Of a DNA stretch of 64,000 nucleotides, positions 56,506-64,000 are shown in pieces. Numbering within the stretch: position 1 is the first letter of the stretch; every line of letters starts with the position of its first letter. A program made the translations under genes and the position numbers. The stretch is from contig NZ_CP009621.1 of assembly GCF_000973725.1 (NCBI RefSeq), positions 3,252,001 through 3,316,000 of the forward strand, written 5' to 3'. This DNA comes from Pontibacter korlensis. Its GTDB lineage: Bacteria; Bacteroidota; Bacteroidia; Cytophagales; Hymenobacteraceae. Under the pieces are notes generated by a model. It was not told the origin of the DNA. It did no database searches and saw only the letters and a list, made by a program, of their open reading frames with translations.

Positions 56506-56936
56506 AGTCTGAAAGTTTGATTTTAAAGTTGAGTGAGAAGTATACAACTGAGGGCAAAAGACTGTGAAGCAATACGTGTAGTTGAGTAAGAGGCGGAGCT
56601 ATCTAAAATGACTCTCATTTTGTAGTATTATACTATGTTTTAATTATACGTTTAAATGGTCTGTATAGTTTGTATCAAACAGCATCACTACCGCTGTTAT
56701 ACTTCTGTTTGCTGTTGTCTGCTGTTGCAAACAAGTGGTTTTTAACATACTAGGCTTCAGGGGGCTATGCTCTTGGTTTAAGGTTGCTGTTGTAAACATA
56801 GAAGGATTCTAGATTAAGTACAGCACCTGCGATTTGAGTAGAGAATGCCCCAATTGCCCAAAGAGAGAATCAAACTACTAGGCTTTAGAGTCGTTAATAA
56901 ATAAAGAGAACTTTTTTGGACACTTAACTAAAAGCT
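56506..56936. other. 431-nt divergent intergenic region
   Basis: Between the NmrA-like gene and the second disordered-protein gene. AT-rich, with several GCTGTTG words at 56711-56730 and 56782-56790 but no ordered repeat array. No terminator or open frame recognised. Confidence 0.5.
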
Positions 56937-57683
56937 ATGAACAGACGAGATAGAGATCAGTATGACTATGGCCGCTATGAAGGCTACAACAGAAACGATG
57001 AGCATTATCACAGCGCAAGAAACCTGACAGATGATTTTGAGCGCCATTACCAGCGGGAAGTTGGCCATAACGACAATGACCGTAACCGCATCCCTCATTC
57101 TTATCACGAAGGTGACATGAGCGGATCTTATGAGCGCCTGAGAGACAATGACCCTAACTTCAGAGGAAGCTCAGGTAACCTGGGAAACGACTGGAGCAGA
57201 AGCTCCGACCATTCTGGCAGCAACAGATCAGGTCGCGACAGAGATGACTTCAGCACTGGTCGTGATGTATATACTCCTTTCCGTGATGACTACAGGGGAA
57301 ACCAGGGCAGAAGCTGGCAAGACAGCGCCAGAAACCAGAGCGATCGTGGCAACAGACGCCAAGGCTATATGTTAACTAACTACGACGGTACCTTTGGCCG
57401 CTACGATGACCTTGAGCGCGACAACAACAGAAGTGATTCTGGACGGGGAAATTACTCCAACTCAAGAAACAACTTCGGCGGTTCAGACTATTCTGCCCGC
57501 AACTATGGTGGCTCAGGCTATATAGGCGGCCAAAGAGGCACAGCTTACGGGAGTAGTTCCTATGGTTCCACTGGTGGCAATTACAGCGGCTACGGACAAA
57601 GAGGAGATAGAGATAACAGCTATGGCCGTACTAGCAGAGACGACAACGACTGGCTCGACTCTGACAGAAATAGATATTACTAA
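56937..57683 (+). CDS. Low-complexity Arg/Asp/Gly/Tyr/Asn-rich disordered protein (copy 2)
   Basis: 248 aa, the counterpart of the protein at 11370-12107: same length, same residue set (R, D, N, G, S, Y) and no signal, membrane segment or Cys. Both start MNR. The C-terminal third is rich in YGGSGY/YGSSSYG units, like prion-like low-complexity domains. Expect disorder and perhaps condensate formation or RNA binding (inference from composition). Monocistronic with its own terminator. Confidence 0.75.
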   Translation: MNRRDRDQYDYGRYEGYNRNDEHYHSARNLTDDFERHYQREVGHNDNDRNRIPHSYHEGDMSGSYERLRDNDPNFRGSSGNLGNDWSRSSDHSGSNRSGRDRDDFSTGRDVYTPFRDDYRGNQGRSWQDSARNQSDRGNRRQGYMLTNYDGTFGRYDDLERDNNRSDSGRGNYSNSRNNFGGSDYSARNYGGSGYIGGQRGTAYGSSSYGSTGGNYSGYGQRGDRDNSYGRTSRDDNDWLDSDRNRYY

Positions 57684-57703
57684 TCACTAGTTAGTATAAG
57701 TGA

Positions 57704-57742
57704 AGCGGCCGCTGTCCTAGGGCAGTGGCCGCTTTGTTTTTT
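57704..57742 (+). terminator. Terminator after the second disordered-protein gene
   Basis: 15-bp stem (57704-57718 with 57721-57735) containing two G-T pairs, followed by TGTTTTTT. About 20 nt past the stop. Confidence 0.85.
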
Positions 57743-57942
57743 GGCTGTAGGTAATGTCTAACAGGTAACTCACCCACAACAGCAACCAGTGATGGAAGCA
57801 GGAAGTAACGTGAAGAGGAGCATTTTACATAAAATTAAGCTGCGTCACATCATTAAAGAGTAACTTGTATGCTTAATTGCAGCTAGAGATACTGCTTATT
57901 GGTCATATCGATCCTTGCCAAAAGGAGGAAACATAGAACTTC

Positions 57943-59691
57943 ATGCCTAAATCAAAAAAGCTCCAGAACGTTACCGTTGCGCAGGTTTTCAAAACCATCA
58001 TCTGGCCCCGCAGGAGATACCTGTTTATCGGCTTGGTGCTGATCATCATTAGTAGGATAGCTGGCTTGGTGCTGCCGGGGGCAAGCAAATACCTGGTGGA
58101 TGAGGTAATTCCAAACAATAACAGCACTATGCTTTGGTGGCTGATTGGAGCCGTGGTTACAGCAATTGTAATTCAGTCCGTTACCTCCTTTGCGCTAACG
58201 CAGATACTGAGCGTGGAGGCACAGCACCTCATCTCGCAGCTAAGGGCTAAAGTACAGCGGCACATCATACAGTTGCCCATTCGCTTTTTTGACAATACCA
58301 AAACCGGTGAGTTGGTGTCGCGCATCATGACGGACGTGGAAGGGGTGCGGAACCTGGTAGGCACTGGCTTTGCCCAGATGGTGGGTGGCGTGTTGACTTC
58401 GCTCATCTGCCTTGTTCTGCTTATCGTCATCAGTCCGCTCATGACCCTGTATGTGCTTTTTCCTGTGGCCATTTTCGGCCTGATCTCGCTGAAGGCTTTT
58501 GGCAAGATCAGGCCAATTTTCCGGGAGCGCGGCGTGATCAATGCAGAAGTAACAGGCCGCCTTACTGAGACGCTGGGTGGGGTGCGCGTAATCAAAGGCT
58601 TTAATGCGGAGGAGCAGGAGATAAAGACCTTTGAGGATGGTGTAACCCGTCTTTTCATGAACGTGAAAAAGAGCCTGATCACTACCAGCATGGTTACTTC
58701 AGCGGCTACACTCTTGCTGGGGCTTGCTTCTGCGGGCATCATGGGCATAGGTGGCTACCTGATCATGAACGCAGAGCTGACCTTTGGTGATTTCCTGGCC
58801 TTTACCTTATACCTGGGTTTCATGATCGCGCCCATCCTGCAGATGAGTAACATCGGGAGTCAGTTTACCGAAGCCTTCGCTGGCCTTGACCGTACGCAAG
58901 AGATTCTGAACACTCCCCTCGAAGATGCTACCGGCAATCGTACACTTCAGCTCGATCACATCCACGGCGACATTGTGTTTGACCATGTATCCTTTGCCTA
59001 TGAGCCGGGCAAGGACGTGGTGAAGGAGGTGAGCTTTAAAGCGCCTGCTGGAAGTGTTACGGCCTTGGTAGGCACCTCCGGCTCCGGCAAAACCACCATT
59101 GCAGGCTTAGCCGCTTCCTTTCTGAACCCCGACAGCGGTACCATTACAGTAGATGGCCACGACCTGCAAACCATCAGCCTGCAGAGCTACCGTAGCCAGC
59201 TGGGTGTGGTGCTGCAAGACGACTTCCTGTTCGAGGGCACGATCCGCGAAAATATACTCTTCCCGCGCCCTAATGCTACTGAGGACCAGCTGATGCAAGC
59301 CGTGCAGGCGGCCCATGTGCAGGAGTTTACCGACCGCTTCCCGGAGGGGCTAAACACGCGTATCGGAGAGCGAGGCGTGAAGCTATCGGGCGGGCAGCGG
59401 CAGCGTATTGCCATTGCCCGTGCCATACTAGCCGACCCGCGCATCCTGATCCTGGACGAGGCTACCTCCAACCTCGACACAGAAAGTGAAAGCCTGATAC
59501 AGGCCAGCCTCAAAACCCTGATGCAAGGTCGCACCACCTTTGTTATCGCCCACCGCCTCAGCACCATTCGCCAGGCCGACCAGATACTGGTGATTGAGCA
59601 GGGACACATTGCCGAGCAAGGCCGTCACGAAGAACTCCTGGAGAAACTGGGAAGATACTACCAGCTGTATACTTACCAGGCCAGAATCTAA
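57943..59691 (+). CDS. ABC exporter, fused permease and ATPase
   Basis: 582 aa half-transporter. Six-helix membrane domain (about 15-320), then an ATPase with Walker A LVGTSGSGKTT, signature LSGGQRQRIAIARAI, Walker B ILILDEATSNLD and switch His in VIAHRLST. It resembles MsbA/lipid or multidrug exporters of the MsbA family, and would act as a homodimer in the inner membrane. Its third-codon-position GC looks clearly higher than that of flanking genes. Monocistronic. Confidence 0.93.
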   Translation: MPKSKKLQNVTVAQVFKTIIWPRRRYLFIGLVLIIISRIAGLVLPGASKYLVDEVIPNNNSTMLWWLIGAVVTAIVIQSVTSFALTQILSVEAQHLISQLRAKVQRHIIQLPIRFFDNTKTGELVSRIMTDVEGVRNLVGTGFAQMVGGVLTSLICLVLLIVISPLMTLYVLFPVAIFGLISLKAFGKIRPIFRERGVINAEVTGRLTETLGGVRVIKGFNAEEQEIKTFEDGVTRLFMNVKKSLITTSMVTSAATLLLGLASAGIMGIGGYLIMNAELTFGDFLAFTLYLGFMIAPILQMSNIGSQFTEAFAGLDRTQEILNTPLEDATGNRTLQLDHIHGDIVFDHVSFAYEPGKDVVKEVSFKAPAGSVTALVGTSGSGKTTIAGLAASFLNPDSGTITVDGHDLQTISLQSYRSQLGVVLQDDFLFEGTIRENILFPRPNATEDQLMQAVQAAHVQEFTDRFPEGLNTRIGERGVKLSGGQRQRIAIARAILADPRILILDEATSNLDTESESLIQASLKTLMQGRTTFVIAHRLSTIRQADQILVIEQGHIAEQGRHEELLEKLGRYYQLYTYQARI

Positions 59692-59786
59692 GTCTTGAAA
59701 ACATGTGCTTATCTGCTATACTAACTTACTCCAATACAGAAGAAAAGGCAGGGTTTGAATAGTAGCGGCAGCGGGGAAATTAATCA

Positions 59787-59829
59787 TTCAAGTATAGCGG
59801 AGAATATGACTATTACCGCTATACTTGAA
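59787..59829 (+). terminator. Hairpin made of two inverted AAGTATA repeats
   Basis: Perfect 14-bp arms (59787-59800 and 59816-59829), loop 15 nt, each arm containing AAGTATA or its complement. It sits after the ABC exporter and just before a broken lipoprotein gene. It may act as a terminator although the T tract is weak. Confidence 0.6.
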
Positions 59830-59850
59830 AGATTATGTTGACAAATTTAT

Positions 59851-60516
59851 ATGAAGAACACACTCTTACTCCTGCTTCTTATTTACAAGCTGTGATAAGG
59901 AGGATGCTTCCCCCAGCATTACTTACCCCTCAACTTACAAAAGCCAGAAGATCAATAATACGACTCCTGTTTATATGTTCACAAGCGTTGGTGAGGTAAA
60001 GAATCAAGCCCTGGTTAATCCATTTGCGAAAAGAACGAGTGATTGGTATTACCCGGAGAGTAAGGAGGAACCCGTGAGTTGGAATCAGTACCTGACGTTA
60101 CGTTCGTCTGAAGAGGCAGAAAGTACATTGAACGGTACTACCAGCAGCCTGAATGTGCAGAGGAAGGCGTATTTACTAATAAAGAGGAAAGTAGTGTAAC
60201 AGTCCCTTACAACCAGGTACACTTAAACGATTTACAGGTAGCATGATCAAAGTATAAGCCTATAGTGGCTGAGAAGAGGGAGTCAGCCCCTGCAACAGGT
60301 TATGCTTACACTTACAAAACTAAGAGCAGGTTTTATACAGAACTAAAAAACAAGGAGCTGCATATTCACAGGATGCTTTTTACCCTTAAAAGGCCAAACG
60401 CGGCTACAGTAACATCGGCTATATCAAATGTTTTCGATCCTGAAGGCCTGAACTTACTACAGAAAGGGGATACCTTGATTGTGCAGTCATTTATGATTGC
60501 CTCTGTAAAGCAGTAA
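59851..60516 (+). pseudogene. Lipoprotein gene broken by two frameshifts and a stop
   Basis: The ATG at 59851 opens a signal peptide (KNTLLLLLLI) that is shifted off frame just before an expected lipobox; one extra T would give LIFTSCDKED. The protein then reads CDKEDASPSITYPSTYKSQK. It shifts again near 60115 (…LRSSEEAE then KYIERYYQQPE) and meets TGA at 60244-60246 before continuing SKYKPIVAEKRES to 60516. Family not recognised. At least three lesions argue for a decayed gene. Confidence 0.75.
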
Positions 60517-60606
60517 GCCGTTTTAAATTTTTCTACAACCTCTCGGAGCACTGATCTACTACTGCGCCTGTTAAGCTGGTGTAAGCTTGTAGATTCAATT
60601 AGGCAT

Positions 60607-60643
60607 GTGAAAATGGCTGGTGCTTGGTGCCAGCCATTTTCAC
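60607..60643. terminator. Bidirectional terminator
   Basis: Perfect 14-bp stem (60607-60620 with 60630-60643, 9-nt loop) with AAAA and TTTT within the arms. It lies between the broken lipoprotein gene and the convergent cytochrome gene. Confidence 0.85.
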
Positions 60644-60674
60644 TAACACCAATGTGCTTTTCTAACAGGTTAAT

Positions 60675-61289
60675 TTACTTACCAGCTGCAGCCGAAACAG
60701 GAGGTTGTGCAGGCGGCACAACATTTTTGATAGGCTTTGTAGATTTTAAGTAGGCAAATACAGCTCTCAATTCTTCATCTGTCATATGGCTAATCATGTC
60801 CCAGGGCATTGGCGGTAACAACATACGTCCAGACTCTATGCCTTTGTGTTTTCCTTGCCGGATAGCAGTGAAGAAATTCTTTTCGGTCCAGTTACCGATT
60901 CCGGTGGGGTCGGAGGTTAAGTTGGCGGCATAGGAAATTCCCCAGGGGCCAACCCAGGCAGTTAAGGTCTGGGTTACAGCTAATCCTTTCTGCTCAATTT
61001 CTTTACGATCTACATCAGGAGGTGGTAACTTTGCCGGGTGCCCCGACAAAGCGCGTGAAAAGTCCATTACCGGGCCTTTGTCTGTCATCTTTTTAGGCGT
61101 GTGGCAATCGTGGCAGCCACCAATGTACACCAGGCGCTCGCCAAGTTGTAGTTGTTGCTTGTTGGCCTGTTGCAACTGCTCCAGGCTTGCTAGCTCTGCC
61201 TTTTCCTTTGTGCGGCCTTTAGTGAACTGTGCTAACAGCATTACCCCCAGGAAAACAACCAGGGAAGTAAAAAGTAATCTTTTTTTCAT
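60675..61289 (-). CDS. Membrane-anchored or periplasmic c-type cytochrome
   Basis: 204 aa. N-terminal hydrophobic segment (LLFTSLVVFLGVMLLAQF) and a single heme motif GCHDCHTP (CxxCH, about residue 60). A later Met in LLPPMPWDM is a candidate axial ligand. The C-terminal helix (TDEELRAVFAYLKST) is typical of cytochrome c folds. Probably accepts electrons in the periplasm; partner unknown. Monocistronic. Confidence 0.9.
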   Translation of the reverse strand: MKKRLLFTSLVVFLGVMLLAQFTKGRTKEKAELASLEQLQQANKQQLQLGERLVYIGGCHDCHTPKKMTDKGPVMDFSRALSGHPAKLPPPDVDRKEIEQKGLAVTQTLTAWVGPWGISYAANLTSDPTGIGNWTEKNFFTAIRQGKHKGIESGRMLLPPMPWDMISHMTDEELRAVFAYLKSTKPIKNVVPPAQPPVSAAAGK

Positions 61290-61600
61290 AGTATAAGGTG
61301 TTAGGAGTCAGGTTTTAGGCTTGTTAAAAGCCTTACCTAATTTACCTTTATTCCATGTGATTATAAATAGCAGGCTACAATATCTAGTAAAGAGTAAAGT
61401 TAATGATGCTAAAGGTATAATTTAGGAGATGAACTACTTTGCTAGAGTTGAGTAAGTGCCTATTAATGATTGTTTTACATTTGAGTAGGCCCTGCAAACA
61501 TACACTTATAGACTCACGCTTGCAGCAGCGGAAAGAAGCAGCGAAACAGTTTGCTTTGCCAACGGTAAAACATATGTCCCAAGCCTGAGGAACATAGCCT
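61290..61600. other. 311-nt divergent intergenic region
   Basis: Between cytochrome c (-) and the hydrolase (+). AT-rich. It holds a small stem AGGCTT-N5-AAGCCT near 61317 and no open frame or clear operator. Confidence 0.5.
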
Positions 61601-62458
61601 ATGAAAGAACTTGAGTTTAAGTTTTACCACTTACCCGATGTTAGCCTGCATGTAGCTACAGCTGGTGAAGCTGCAGGAGAAACAATCGTGATGTTGCACG
61701 GCTTCCCGGAGTACTGGTATGGATGGCACAAGCAACTGAGCTTCTTCGCCAGCCATGGCTATCACGTGGTAGCACCTGATCAGCGGGGCTATAACCTGAG
61801 CAGTAAGCCTCAGGCGGTAGAAGAGTACACGCTGGAGAAGTTAGCAGGCGATATAATCAGGCTCATCAGCCAGTTGGGGAAAGAGAAGGTAGTGCTGTTA
61901 GGGCACGATTGGGGAGGTATTGTCGGTTGGGTAATCGGCATGTACTATCCGCACCTGCTGCAAAAGCTTATTCTGCTCAATATACCACACCCAGCCGTTA
62001 TGCTCAACCACCTCAAGACAAACCCACGGCAGATGCTCCGGAGCTGGTATGCCGCCCTCTTTCAGGTTCCGGCTGTACCTGAGAAAGCAGCCAGGCTGCT
62101 GGACTTTCGACCTCTGGAGAAAGCTATGACAGGTACTGCCAAGCCAGGCACCTTCTCTAAAGAAGATATGGCTGCCTACAAAGAAGCATGGCAGCAGCAA
62201 GGCGCTTTAACCAGCATGATTAACTGGTACAGGGCCTTCAAGTACACGGAACTAAGTCTGAATAAAAATGTGGAAGTACCCACGCTGATGATCTGGGGTA
62301 AAAAAGACACGGCACCAGGTGCCGAAATGGCAGAGCCAAGTATAGCCAGGTGTCCAAATGGTAAGCTTATCTTTCTCGACGATGCAACACACTGGCTACA
62401 CCATGAGCAGCCAGACAGGGTTAATGAGGAAATCCTTGCCTTCCTGCGCAATAAATAG
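61601..62458 (+). CDS. Alpha/beta hydrolase, epoxide hydrolase-like
   Basis: 285 aa. HGFPEYWYGWHKQL (HGxP oxyanion motif), nucleophile GHDWGGIVGW (Asp, not Ser), cap domain about 130-210, WGKKDTAPG, and His in DATHWLHHEQPDRVN. An Asp nucleophile with HGFPE and a cap is the pattern of epoxide hydrolases and haloalkane dehalogenases; the motif favours the former. No signal peptide. Monocistronic. Confidence 0.88.
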   Translation: MKELEFKFYHLPDVSLHVATAGEAAGETIVMLHGFPEYWYGWHKQLSFFASHGYHVVAPDQRGYNLSSKPQAVEEYTLEKLAGDIIRLISQLGKEKVVLLGHDWGGIVGWVIGMYYPHLLQKLILLNIPHPAVMLNHLKTNPRQMLRSWYAALFQVPAVPEKAARLLDFRPLEKAMTGTAKPGTFSKEDMAAYKEAWQQQGALTSMINWYRAFKYTELSLNKNVEVPTLMIWGKKDTAPGAEMAEPSIARCPNGKLIFLDDATHWLHHEQPDRVNEEILAFLRNK

Positions 62459-62638
62459 TGAGGGGTTAGGAATATATACACGGTAACAGAGCAGGTTTTC
62501 TGATAGGATATATTTCAGCCTATCCATAGTGGAGATGAACCGCTTGCTGCTGTTTGCTCCTTTCTAAAAGCAGGACCTATAAAAGCTGTGGGACAGAAGA
62601 AGACTGCAAGTATACAGCAGCATCAAAAGCTGATGAAG

Positions 62639-63055
62639 TTAAAATCTATCCTCTACCCACATTTTACGGGCCACTCCCAGGCCTACCATGCTACCCTGGC
62701 CACCTCCCCGCAGCAGGATGGCTACATTTTGCCCCTGCCTGATTTCGCTCAGGCTGATGCTTCTCCCATCCGGGCCCACAATCTGCGTTGTGGGCAGCAC
62801 CAGCACATAAGCGCGGTTGTAGCGGGAGTCTGGCGAAGGAGAAAAATTCTCAACCTCCAGCATCACCTGGCCTTCGTTGTACCGGCTCGTGGTAATGCTG
62901 CCCCTGATGTCTACGCGCTTGGGTGGCAGGTTCCGGTTATTTACTGTCGTCTCAGCAGTGTCCGCTGGTGCAGAACTGGTCTGGCAACCAGTTAGCCAAA
63001 GTGCGGTGAAAGAGAATAATGCCACCAGAAGTGTAGGTATAAGTATAGCTCTCAT
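62639..63055 (-). CDS. Small lipoprotein, hypothetical
   Basis: 138 aa from the ATG at 63055; upstream extension to 63118 lacks a signal and is rejected. Lipoprotein signal ending LWLTGCQTSS, then a beta-rich domain (KRVDIRGSITTSRYNEGQVMLEVENFSP ... DGRSISLSEIRQGQNVAILLRGGG). Family not recognised. The start codon is followed at once by a TATACTT repeat in sense. Confidence 0.7.
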   Translation of the reverse strand: MRAILIPTLLVALFSFTALWLTGCQTSSAPADTAETTVNNRNLPPKRVDIRGSITTSRYNEGQVMLEVENFSPSPDSRYNRAYVLVLPTTQIVGPDGRSISLSEIRQGQNVAILLRGGGQGSMVGLGVARKMWVEDRF

Positions 63056-63201
63056 AGTTTTTTGTCTTGTACAACTATATAACGCTAAGTAGCTAAACCT
63101 GGGTTTGCCTGGTGGCAACGGTATCGGCAGTAGGCGATTGTATCTGCAAAAGAGCTGGTGCGTTGGGTCTTGGATGGAACTTTTACAGGTGGATAAAAAG
63201 A

Positions 63202-63231
63202 ACAGGCACGAACTATATTGCTCGTGCCTGT
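63202..63231 (-). terminator. Terminator of the small lipoprotein gene
   Basis: Perfect 10-bp stem ACAGGCACGA / TCGTGCCTGT with a 10-nt loop. On the minus strand it is followed by TCTTTTTATCC. It lies just past the stop at 63258. Confidence 0.8.
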
Positions 63232-63257
63232 CTGGTTATTTATCAGTAGGTTATTAA

Positions 63258-63737
63258 CTACTGCTTGCGGGAAAAGCTCCAGGTGTATACGCCGAGTTTA
63301 GAGGTTGTTTTTTCCTCATCTGGTGCCTCTTCCGGGAAGCCTGCCCAAGGTCTTTCTTCTACCCAAACCATAGCCGTGTCAGACATAGATGTAACGTTAT
63401 ACTTGGTTGTAAGCTCACCCTGGCTTAGCTCTATGTAAGTAGAGTCGTTTGCATCCGGAAAGCTGTAATTCCAGACATCTTCGTTGGAGCTGCCTGGTAA
63501 AGTAACAGTCATGCGCTGCCCGTCGAAATGAAAGTTTGCCTGGCGCGCTACTGAGTCGGCATACATCACAGTGTCTGTATCTGAGTAGTAAATTCTCTTA
63601 ACAGAAGTATTGGTCCAGTCGCCTCTCATGTCTGCATCAATCTCAGAAACAGCCGGAATAACTGCGTCTGAATCATTGTCGTTGCAGGAGGTGAAGAACA
63701 GGGAAAGGCATAAGGGTATTACGAGTAACTTTTTCAT
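63258..63737 (-). CDS. Lipoprotein, lipocalin-like hypothetical
   Basis: 159 aa. Lipoprotein signal (KLLVIPLCLSLFFTSCND) followed by a beta-rich domain with ADMRGDWTNTSVKRIYYSDTD and QANFHFDGQRMTV, in the style of small Bacteroidota lipocalin-like lipoproteins. No specific family assigned. Monocistronic. Confidence 0.75.
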   Translation of the reverse strand: MKKLLVIPLCLSLFFTSCNDNDSDAVIPAVSEIDADMRGDWTNTSVKRIYYSDTDTVMYADSVARQANFHFDGQRMTVTLPGSSNEDVWNYSFPDANDSTYIELSQGELTTKYNVTSMSDTAMVWVEERPWAGFPEEAPDEEKTTSKLGVYTWSFSRKQ

Positions 63738-64000
63738 TAAAAGTACAATTTAAGTGAGTAAAGGAATTAAGTCTGTAGAGGTGTATCCCTAGGCGTATCG
63801 GTGAGTTTTGACTTTGTAGGTCATCTAGTACGTGGTACCTGCTGCAGGGTTTATTAGACATACACTATAAAGCAAGCTAAACTTTAGAAGCAGCTGTTAA
63901 TCACGGTTATAAAAAATGTGAACAAATAGTGCGATGCCGGTGCTGTTGAGAGGAGCCTGCTGGCATGATCGGCGGAACTATAAGAATCTTGTTGTCGCTA

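Larger units (their letters stand above)
1235..63047. repeat. Dispersed 7-mer AAGTATA / TATACTT, strongly over-represented
   Basis: By eye about 70 copies in the window, e.g. 1235, 6320, 12363, 30516, 38026, 43344, 54176, 59790 and 63041. Base composition predicts about 10 for both strands together. Inside genes the sense strand mostly reads TATACTT (roughly two to one), while downstream and leader gaps often read AAGTATA. Counts are manual and may be off by several. Role unknown. Confidence 0.6.

Noticed and set aside
1..64000. CRISPR arrays, rRNA, tRNA, insertion sequences
   Set aside because: I looked through both strands by eye and found no spaced repeats, conserved rRNA stretches, clear cloverleaf-type tRNA or transposase frames; a search tool could still find a missed tRNA.

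Overview
The window looks like chromosomal DNA from a free-living Bacteroidota bacterium, most likely Cytophagales/Hymenobacteraceae (Pontibacter-like). This is inferred from moderate GC (roughly 47-48 % by eye), weak Shine-Dalgarno signals, Bacteroidota-style lipoprotein signals (short hydrophobic stretch ending in S-C), and family content: a Bacteroidota-type Vms1-like release factor, DUF1543, an HTTM/carboxylase-like protein, and the ATP-grasp / alpha-E / transglutaminase / zinc-peptidase operon. I see no rRNA, tRNA, CRISPR array, transposase or intact prophage.

Layout. 1-6000: the branched-chain amino-acid operon ilvD(partial)-ilvB-ilvN-ilvC-ilvA, closed by a hairpin. 6300-9590: a ModF-like twin-ATPase ABC protein convergent with selO. 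9850-18140: small hypothetical and housekeeping genes (DUF1543, a disordered Arg/Gly/Tyr-rich protein, msrB, a hydrophilin-like protein, DoxX, an esterase, a BrkB-like protein, an AI-2E-family transporter). 18140-25020: a hydrolase and a P-type cation ATPase, then two adjacent broken genes (an SDR dehydrogenase and a DUF2961/GH172 glycosidase). 25200-31640: a cluster of ligase and gamma-glutamyl-type enzymes, namely an ATP-grasp + LLM flavoenzyme pair, an amidoligase + class I glutaminase-like pair, and a divergent gamma-glutamyltransferase. 31700-40700: an MFS transporter, erythromycin-esterase-like protein, zinc alcohol dehydrogenase with a small membrane partner, HTTM protein, aldo/keto reductase and proline-iminopeptidase-like lipoprotein. 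40800-49600: a bacterial Vms1-like release factor, DUF1059, a Nudix-type regulator divergent from a carboxylesterase, DUF748, CE2-like esterase, Rof-like protein, GAF protein and GH88. 50380-54900: the operon of circularly permuted ATP-grasp, alpha-E protein, transglutaminase and zinc metallopeptidase. 55070-64000: a lipoprotein with u-spanin architecture, an NmrA-like reductase, a second disordered protein, an ABC exporter, a broken lipoprotein gene, cytochrome c, an epoxide-hydrolase-like enzyme and two small lipoproteins.

Most gene ends carry well-formed hairpin terminators, several bidirectional between convergent genes. The strongest candidates for under-described biology are the two amide-ligase gene sets (25.2-31.6 kb and 50.4-54.9 kb), the Vms1-like release factor, the u-spanin-like protein away from any phage, the paired disordered proteins, and a striking excess of the 7-mer AAGTATA/TATACTT across the whole window (about 70 copies by eye against about 10 expected).
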